DNA from: Occultella gossypii
GTDB taxonomy: Bacteria; Actinomycetota; Actinomycetes; Actinomycetales; Beutenbergiaceae
Assembly (NCBI RefSeq): GCF_019947135.1
Contig: NZ_JAGSHT010000013.1
Span: 186,001-250,000, forward strand
Direction of reading: 5' to 3'
DNA: 64,000 nt
This document shows positions 58,066 to 64,000 of this stretch, piece by piece. The notes below the pieces were generated by a model. That model was not told the origin of the DNA. It saw only the letters and a program-made list of their open reading frames with translations, and did not search any database. Numbering within the stretch: the stretch's first letter is position 1; each line of letters starts with the position of its first letter. The position numbers and the translations under genes were made by a program.

Positions 58066-58846
58066 TCAGCGCGTGCTTCGCAGAAGCGTATCGGCGTGCC
58101 GGCACAATCGCCCGTCGCCTCGCCCCTTCAGGTCAAGCCCAGGGTGGTGGTGTACAGGCGCTGATCCGCCGATGGCGGAGGGTCGAGCTGTCAGTGCGGG
58201 GACGGTAGTGAGTAGCTCCTCGGGCTCGGTGGGCGGGTTGAGGGCAGCGCGGGCGCGGGTCAGGATGCCGAGGCCGATGTGGCGGCATTGTTCGGTCCAG
58301 GCGGGGTGCTGTTCGGCGAGTACGGCGCCGATCAGGCGCAGGATGGCGTTCCGGCCCGGGAAGTTGCCGACGACGTCGGTGCGGCGGCGGATCTCGCGGG
58401 TTGAGGCCTTCGTTGCGTTTGTTGGACCAGATCCGACGCAGATCTCCTTCGGGAACATGGTGAGGCCAGGCTGTCGGCGCGCGCGTCGTCCGGTGGGCGG
58501 CGACGTTCGGGGAGCTTGCGACCAGGGCGTCGATGATGCGTTCGAACTGGCTGTGCACGGCTTCGTCGGGCTGGTCGTAGACCGAGTGCCGCAGTGCCTT
58601 GACCCAGGTCCAGGACGCGTTCGGTGCAACGGACATCAGGTTCGCGGCGTGGTGGGCGCGACACCGCTGCCACGCGGTTCCGGGCAGCGTGGCACCGATC
58701 GCCTCCAGCAGCCCGGCGTGGGCGTCGGAGGCCACCAGGCCGACACGGCCGACACGGCCGACTCTGGTGAGCCCGCGCGCCACGGGATTGCGGATCTTCG
58801 AGAGGCTGGAAGGTTCACTCGAAGGATCTACCCGGTGTGACCGCAC
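58066..58846 (-). pseudogene. IS256-type transposase remnant
   Basis: The C-terminal half of a mutator-type transposase spread over more than one frame. SDAHAGLLEAIGATLPGTAWQRCRAHHAANLM and VYDQPDEAVHSQFERIIDAL are in the first frame. TREIRRRTDVVGNFPGRNAILRLIGAVLAEQHPAW, the conserved end, is in another, with the shift near 58440-58510. The N-terminal catalytic part is missing and I see no terminal inverted repeats. Non-functional. Confidence 0.8.
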
Positions 58847-59402
58847 CTACATCGTCGCACGCTCACCCGGGGCCGTCGTACTCCACTCTGCCCAATTCCA
58901 CTCTCTAAGAACCCCTTTCTCGCGACCCAGTACCGGTGTTGCCCGCTCCTAGTTGAGGTCTGCCCTCCCGCGACCGAGCGCGCGAGTACGCACCCCCGAA
59001 CAATATGAGTCGCAGGTGGACCGGCAGCTGCGCACGCCCCACTCCTCCGGCGACTACCCCTTCATACCGCCGTCCATGGCTAGGACAGGAGCACTGGCGC
59101 TGCGGACCGGCGGGACCTTCGGTCTTGATCAGTGTCGCGTGGCACACGGTGGCGCAGCGGTCTCCGCAAGGAGCCGCTCTTCCTGACGCAGGCGACGCCC
59201 GATCAGAGGCTGAGCCAGCCGCGACAGCAGCGGCACCTCGTGGCCACACCCATCACCCGCGGAGCGCCCTACCCGGCGCCGCTCGACCGCCCGCTCGTTC
59301 GATCGACGACTTCTCGAGCGCAACACACCTCTTGCACCACTGGTGGGTGGTTCCGTATCGATATCGACCTGTTCGCGCGCGGCCGTACGTGTAGTGGGTG
59401 TG
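58847..59402. other. non-coding stretch upstream of relaxase; candidate oriT region
   Basis: 556 bp with no convincing gene. Contains CACCACTGGTG (59336-59346), TATCGATATCGA, and GATATCGACCTGTTCGC at 59360-59376, 27 bp before the relaxase ATG; the latter is repeated as a palindrome after the gene. MobF relaxases usually lie beside their oriT, so the nic site is probably here, but I cannot fix it. Confidence 0.4.
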
Positions 59403-62400
59403 ATGACGATCCACTCACTGCACGCCGGCAACGGGTATGAGTACCTGACCCGGCAGGTCGCGAGCGGCGATGAAGTGCGGCGTGGGAAGTCGCTGAGCGA
59501 CTACTACAACGCCCATGGCAACCCACCCGGACAGTGGGTCGGGAGTGGTACCCGAGCGATGCAGATCTCGGGTCAGGTCGACGCCCAGCAGATGCGCAGC
59601 CTGTTCGCCTTCGGTGCGCATCCGAACGACGAAGCGCAGATGCTCGGCCGACCGTTCCTGCGCCGTCGCGAGTGGGAGGACGATCCCTACCAGGCTGCAC
59701 TCGAGCAGGCCTTCACCACGTTCGCTGCACAGCACGACCGGGCGCCTCGTGCCGGTGTCGAGCGTGAGCGCATTCGGTGGCACGCCGCCACCGAGATGGT
59801 GCGTCAGAGCCTCGGCAGCGAGCCGTCCAAGCCCGAGGTCGCTCGCTACCTAGCGGGGCGATCCTCAGCCAACAGGGAGGGTGTGTCCGGCTTCGATCTC
59901 GTCTTCACGCCGGCCAAGTCGGTGTCGGTGCTGTGGGCACTCGCCGACGACGATGTGCGCGAGCAGATCAGTCAGGCGCACGCGCATGCGTGGCAAGAGA
60001 CGCTCGCGTGGATCGAGCAGGAAGCAGCCCTCACTCGTACCGGTCGTGGCGGTCTGAAGCAGATCAACACGATGGGTCTGACGGCGGCCGCGTTCGACCA
60101 CCTGGACTCACGTTCGGGTGACCCGAACCTGCACACCCACGTCGCCGTGTCGTCGAAGGTGCTGGGCGTCGACGGCAAGTGGCGCAGCCTTGATGCTCGC
60201 GTGCTGTTCCGGCTGACCGTGGCTGCCTCGGAGCGGTACAACGCCATCGTCGAGGAGCAGCTCGTGCAGCGGCTCGGCGTGCAGTTCGTGGCCACGCCTC
60301 GCCCCGGCAAGAAAGTTCCCGTGCGAGAGATCGACGGCGTCGGCGCTGACCTCGTCGCCCTGTTCTCGCAGCGACGTGCAGCGATCACCACGTCGTACGA
60401 AGCGATGGTCGGCGAATATCGAGCCAAGCACGGCCACGAGCCACCCCGCACCGAGCAGTACCGCCTCGCACAGGCAGCGACCCTGGCGACCCGCACCGCC
60501 AAGGAACCTGGCCGACCGCTGAACGAACGAGTCCTCGACTGGCGCGCTCGCGCCGTCGAGATGCTCGGATCTTCTGAACGCTTGCAGCAGCGGCTCGCTT
60601 CAGCTTTGCACCGTCAACCGACGCAAACCACCCTCCTGCTCGACGAGCGCCGGTTCACACAAGAAGCGGTGACGCAGGTGATAGAGCTGCTTGGCCAACG
60701 GCGCGCCACGTGGACCCAGTTCCACGTCCTCGCCGAAGCGACGCGGGTGGTCCGCACGCTGGCCGCCGTCCAGCAGGGATGGTGGTCCGTCACCGACGCC
60801 GCGCATGCGGTGACGACCGCCTGCTTGAAGGCCTCCATCCAGCTCACGCCGTCGGACCCCACACCCATCCCGACGGCGTTGGCCCGCGCTGGCGGGGCCT
60901 CGATCTACGTGCAGCACGGGACCACGAGGTACACCTCGCGACAGGTGCTGGACGCCGAGGCGGAGCTTCTACGAGCAGCACGGGCAAGTGGTGGTCTCAC
61001 GGTGCGGGGGAGCACGTTCGAGGCCGCTGCCGCTGATGTCCAGATCGACTCCCGACGACGCATGGACACCCGCCAGATCGAGCTGGCTCGGCGGTTCGCC
61101 TGCAGCGGCCAACAGCTTGTCGCCGGCATCGGACCGGCCGGTGCCGGCAAGACGACAGCGATGCGAGCCTTCGTCGCCGCGGTCCACGGCGAGGGCGGCA
61201 AGGTCGTCGCGCTGGGACCCTCCGCCGTCGCCGCTCAAGTCCTCGGCGATGACCTCCACGTCCCCGCTGAGACCCTGCACAAGTTCATCGCCAGCCACGA
61301 TCACGACACCCCCGTGCCGGAGCATCTACGCCTCGATGATCGGACCGTGCTGCTGATCGACGAGGCAGGCATGGCCGGCACGCTCGACCTGCAGAGAGTG
61401 CTGCAGATCGCCCAACGTGAAGGAGCGTCCGTGCGGCTGCTGGGCGACCCGAGCCAGCTCGGCGCAGTCGGCGCCGGAGGTGCGCTGCGGCTCATCGCCA
61501 ACACCGTCGGGGCCGCCGAGCTCCGCGATGTCCACCGGTTCAGCACGCCCGGTGAAGACGCCGCCGGCCTCCTGATCCGGGTCGGCCGCAGCGCAGGTCT
61601 GGACTTCTACATCGATCAGGGTCGCGTCCACTCCGGCACACGCGATGCCGCGCTGGAGGATCTCCACGCAGCCTGGGTCGAGGACCTCGGCCATGGGCGC
61701 AGCTCGATCATGGTCGCCGCGACCAACGACGACGTCACCTACCTCAACGAGCGCGCACGCCAGCACCGCATCGCCAGCGGCGAGGCCGCAGAGGACGGCG
61801 TTGAGCTCGCCGACGGCACCGGTGCCGGGATCGGCGACATCGTCGTCACCCGTCACAACGACCGGCTGCTGCGCCACGGCAGCACCGACTACGTCAAGAA
61901 CGGCGACCTCTGGACCGTCACCGGCATCCGCGACGACGGCGCACTCACCGTGCAGCACCACGAGCACCGCACCCGCACCGCGCTGCCCGCCGCATACGTG
62001 CGCGAGCACGTCCAGCTCGGCTACGCCACGACCGTGCACCGCTGCCAGGGCATGACGGTCGACGTCGCCCGGGTACTCGTCGACGACTCGATGGCCCGCG
62101 AGCACCTCTACACCGGCATCACGCGGGGCAGGGAGAGCAACCATCTCTATGTCGTCACCGAGGAGCTGCTCGACGTCTCCCTGCACCACCAGCCACAGCC
62201 CCTTGCCGCGGCCCGCGACGTCCTCGAAGCCGTGCTCGGACGCGGCGACTCCGACGACGCCGCCCTCACCACGGCGATGGCTGACCGGGAGGCATCGAAC
62301 TCGCTCGCGATGCTCGTGCCCGCCTATGAGGACGCCCTTGCGACCGCGCTCGATCCCCACGCCGTCGCCAGGATGGGCGAGGCCATTCGACGCGCCTACC

Positions 62401-63167
62401 CGCCCGACCAAGCCCGCCGCATCCTGGCGGACGAGTCGTGGCCACACTTGGCTGGGCTTCTGTACCGCCACCAGCGAACCGGCACCGATGTATCAGCGCG
62501 GCTCGGGGAGCACGTCGAGAGCCTCGCCGGGGCGCGCTCGCCCGCTCCCCTACTGGCATGGCAGCTCGACGAACCCGTGACGGACGGTGAGGGTCTGCCC
62601 TCCTGGATCACTCCCCCACCGCCTGACGAGAGTCGACCGCGGGACGCGCGCAACGCCGTCGGGCATCCAGTGGAAGCCAGCGGCACGGAGGAGGCGGCGG
62701 TAGCCGCGTGGCTGCGCGATCGAGCGCAACGGATCCGCGATCGCCTCGACGAGCTCACCCGACGAGTCGCCGAGCATCCACCGGTCTGGGCCGCAGCGCT
62801 CCCGGAGCCACCCGGTATCGACTCCCCGGACCGGCTGGTCTGGGACCACCACGTGCGCCAGATCGTCGCCTACCGCGACCGGTACAGCATCGATACCGAC
62901 TCGCCCCTAGGAACGTCGTTGCCTGCGGGCAGCGCCATGGGCAGGGCTCGGATGGCCGCCGAGGCGGCACTCACCGCGCTCGCCGCCGTCAATGACGCGC
63001 CCGACGTGGCCGAACGCGACCGGCTGCGGGAGATCGGGCGGGAGCAAGCATTGGCGCAGGCCGAGGTCAGTCTCGATGAGCTGCAGCAGGGCCCTATCTA
63101 TCCGCTCGTCCCGATGCACCAGCATCTGAGCATCTATGGCGACGGTGCAGGGCCGGGGCTCGGCTGA
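59403..63167 (+). CDS. MobF-family conjugative relaxase-helicase (TrwC/TraI type)
   Basis: 1254 residues from MTIHSLHAGNGYEYLTRQVA; Tyr12/Tyr14 (and Tyr34/35) are candidate nicking residues. The metal-binding triad is FDHLDSR (His233) and LHTHVAVSS (His244, His246). The helicase half has GIGPAGAGKTTAMRAF (577-584), VLLIDEAGMAG, LLGDPSQLGAVGAGGA and YATTVHRCQGMTVD (RecD-like), with GITRGRESNHLYVV. Intact and full length. It nicks oriT and unwinds the transferred strand. GC and codon use are close to the host, unlike the upstream NTPase gene. No coupling protein or T4SS is visible. Confidence 0.93.
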   Translation: MTIHSLHAGNGYEYLTRQVASGDEVRRGKSLSDYYNAHGNPPGQWVGSGTRAMQISGQVDAQQMRSLFAFGAHPNDEAQMLGRPFLRRREWEDDPYQAALEQAFTTFAAQHDRAPRAGVERERIRWHAATEMVRQSLGSEPSKPEVARYLAGRSSANREGVSGFDLVFTPAKSVSVLWALADDDVREQISQAHAHAWQETLAWIEQEAALTRTGRGGLKQINTMGLTAAAFDHLDSRSGDPNLHTHVAVSSKVLGVDGKWRSLDARVLFRLTVAASERYNAIVEEQLVQRLGVQFVATPRPGKKVPVREIDGVGADLVALFSQRRAAITTSYEAMVGEYRAKHGHEPPRTEQYRLAQAATLATRTAKEPGRPLNERVLDWRARAVEMLGSSERLQQRLASALHRQPTQTTLLLDERRFTQEAVTQVIELLGQRRATWTQFHVLAEATRVVRTLAAVQQGWWSVTDAAHAVTTACLKASIQLTPSDPTPIPTALARAGGASIYVQHGTTRYTSRQVLDAEAELLRAARASGGLTVRGSTFEAAAADVQIDSRRRMDTRQIELARRFACSGQQLVAGIGPAGAGKTTAMRAFVAAVHGEGGKVVALGPSAVAAQVLGDDLHVPAETLHKFIASHDHDTPVPEHLRLDDRTVLLIDEAGMAGTLDLQRVLQIAQREGASVRLLGDPSQLGAVGAGGALRLIANTVGAAELRDVHRFSTPGEDAAGLLIRVGRSAGLDFYIDQGRVHSGTRDAALEDLHAAWVEDLGHGRSSIMVAATNDDVTYLNERARQHRIASGEAAEDGVELADGTGAGIGDIVVTRHNDRLLRHGSTDYVKNGDLWTVTGIRDDGALTVQHHEHRTRTALPAAYVREHVQLGYATTVHRCQGMTVDVARVLVDDSMAREHLYTGITRGRESNHLYVVTEELLDVSLHHQPQPLAAARDVLEAVLGRGDSDDAALTTAMADREASNSLAMLVPAYEDALATALDPHAVARMGEAIRRAYPPDQARRILADESWPHLAGLLYRHQRTGTDVSARLGEHVESLAGARSPAPLLAWQLDEPVTDGEGLPSWITPPPPDESRPRDARNAVGHPVEASGTEEAAVAAWLRDRAQRIRDRLDELTRRVAEHPPVWAAALPEPPGIDSPDRLVWDHHVRQIVAYRDRYSIDTDSPLGTSLPAGSAMGRARMAAEAALTALAAVNDAPDVAERDRLREIGREQALAQAEVSLDELQQGPIYPLVPMHQHLSIYGDGAGPGLG

Positions 63168-63186
63168 ACGTCTCTCGGTCATCGCA

Positions 63187-63222
63187 GATATCAACCTGTT
63201 CGCCGGCGAACAGGTCGATATC
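63187..63222. repeat. 36-bp near-perfect palindrome after relaxase
   Basis: Two 18-bp arms, GATATCAACCTGTTCGCC and GGCGAACAGGTCGATATC, with no loop and a single mismatched pair. The arm sequence GATATCGACCTGTTCGC also occurs at 59360-59376 just before the relaxase. May be a terminator, an operator or an oriT-related site. Confidence 0.8.
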
Positions 63223-63242
63223 AGACACGCGACACGCACTGG

Positions 63243-63980
63243 TCAACCTCGCAGCAGCAGTTCCAAACGTTGGAGCCCTGCAGTCGCGCCTCCGACCATC
63301 GCCCAGACCGGGCGGTGCGCCCTCATGTCTCCGAGCATCGAACGCAGACGATCCCGCTCCAATGCGTCCAGCGGCGGTTCGCCCCGGACGTCCGCCGGGG
63401 TCAGCAGCGTCGACAGCACTGCGAAGTCCGTGAGGTGCCGATCGCGCTTGCGATCGAGCATCACCGTCCGTGCCGCTGCTTTCGCACCGAGCGCACCCAG
63501 CACCGAAGGCCGTAGGACCGCGCCGGTGCGGCCCTCGACCTTCACGGCCTGCGCCGAGGTTCTGTTCAGGGCTTTCTGCGCGCCGGGAGTCTCCAGAGTG
63601 GTGCCACCGCCGGCGCCCCGTCGACGAGCGGCGTGCTCGCCCAGGAACCTAGGGATCAGGACATCGATGACTGCCGCGTCGCGGACCCAACGGTGCTGGT
63701 GACCAGTGTGCGTGGTGCCGGCAGGGGCGAACCCGGCTGCCTTGAGGGTCGACGTGATCTGAAAGAGAGCGTCGGGATGGCCGCGGACGTCGAGCACGGT
63801 GTCTGCGTCGTCGGTTGCACGGGTCGGCCACGAGCCACGGGCCGCGCACCACAGGTGAACCATCTGGCCGCCCACGAGCGTCCAGCCGGTCGGGTGCGAC
63901 TCGTAGAGATCGAGCAACGCCGCCCAACCTGCTGCTTGATCCGCATTGAGCATCGGCACCTCGACTACCTGCTCGCTCAC
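63243..63980 (-). CDS. AbiEii-like nucleotidyltransferase
   Basis: 245 residues, GTG start overlapping an upstream stop (GTGA 63977-63980). The nucleotidyltransferase motif is GWTLVGGQMVHLW (Gly37-Gly38) followed by TRATDDADTVLDVRG (Asp58, Asp60). The rest includes RFLGEHAARRRGAGG and AKAAARTVMLDRKRDRHLTDFAVL, like AbiEii/type IV toxin NTases. If so, the partner (AbiEi-type antitoxin) would be the gene just upstream, of which only the end is seen. Convergent with the relaxase. Confidence 0.7.
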   Translation of the reverse strand: MSEQVVEVPMLNADQAAGWAALLDLYESHPTGWTLVGGQMVHLWCAARGSWPTRATDDADTVLDVRGHPDALFQITSTLKAAGFAPAGTTHTGHQHRWVRDAAVIDVLIPRFLGEHAARRRGAGGGTTLETPGAQKALNRTSAQAVKVEGRTGAVLRPSVLGALGAKAAARTVMLDRKRDRHLTDFAVLSTLLTPADVRGEPPLDALERDRLRSMLGDMRAHRPVWAMVGGATAGLQRLELLLRG

Positions 63981-64000
63981 GCCTTCCGCTCCCGGTTGGC
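63977..64000 (-). CDS. 3' end of an unidentified gene
   Basis: Only seven codons and a stop (ANRERKA) are inside the window; the TGA overlaps the GTG of the nucleotidyltransferase gene. The reading frame is inferred from the overlap alone. A partner of the NTase is likely. Confidence 0.35.
   Translation of the reverse strand, partial: ANRERKA

Noticed and set aside
58066-58846. Functional insertion sequence
   Set aside because: Only the C-terminal transposase half is present, frameshifted and without visible terminal inverted repeats.
59005-59394. Possible small gene upstream of the relaxase
   Set aside because: Composition is Pro/Ala/Arg-rich shadow-like, no ribosome site and no known motif; the region is more likely oriT.
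54117-64000. A second att copy of the tRNA-Ser end within the window
   Set aside because: I scanned for gttcgaatc and neighbouring bases and found only the tRNA itself and the unrelated tRNA-Pro T-arm (gttcaaatc).

Overview
The window comes from a high-GC actinomycete chromosome. Frequent GTG/TTG starts, a WhiB regulator, a Tad pilus locus of the mycobacterial Rv3654c-Rv3660c kind, an LPxTG surface protein and dense ATGA/GTGA overlaps all fit Actinomycetota. A Micrococcales-type (Beutenbergia/Ruania/Cellulomonas-like) host is an inference from gene content, not a proven assignment.

Layout. 1-3.2 kb: end of a GH3 beta-glucosidase, a GH5-type glycosidase and a PEP-mutase/isocitrate-lyase family enzyme. 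3.2-8.4 kb: a very large LPxTG surface protein with Ig-like repeats, divergent from a DUF6916-type protein and a phage-tail-collar (microcystin-dependent) protein. 8.5-13.9 kb: nadE, an MrfA-type helicase, a TetR/VOC divergent pair and a methyltransferase. 14.0-19.3 kb: a minus-strand Tad locus (tadZ/ssd-like, tadA, tadB, tadC, DUF4244 pilin-like, TadE, Rv3654c-like). 19.7-31 kb: acs, alpha/beta hydrolase, crp/glxR-like, RidA, DUF4177, whiB4-like, bifunctional PBP and metallophosphoesterase, in roughly the order of Mycobacterium tuberculosis Rv3667-Rv3683. 31.5-35.9 kb: tRNA-Pro, uracil permease, NUDIX, DAHP synthase with an aromatic-rich leader peptide, SDR. 35.9-40.2 kb: a compact prp (methylcitrate cycle) operon with its own GntR regulator. 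40.4-53.9 kb: S9 peptidase, asd-lysC, TauE/SafE, ABC transporter, DUF5063, recR, dnaX, SRP RNA and a CorC-type protein.

From 54.1 kb to the end lies a mobile element at a tRNA-Ser(GGA) gene: tyrosine integrase, a lower-GC single-gene nuclease-NTPase (candidate defence gene), an IS256-type transposase remnant, a MobF relaxase-helicase, and an AbiEii-like nucleotidyltransferase whose partner runs off the window. I see no second att copy, so the right end is probably outside.

The most notable findings are: (1) a probably leaderless 20-residue leader peptide with Tyr-Trp-Phe in a row ahead of DAHP synthase, followed by competing hairpins; (2) a 53-bp tandem duplication between tadB and tadC that makes two 18-residue micro-ORFs chained by ATGA overlaps; (3) the nuclease-NTPase gene; (4) a 36-bp near-perfect palindrome after the relaxase whose half-site also occurs just before it; and (5) a near-consensus CRP/GlxR operator upstream of the crp gene.
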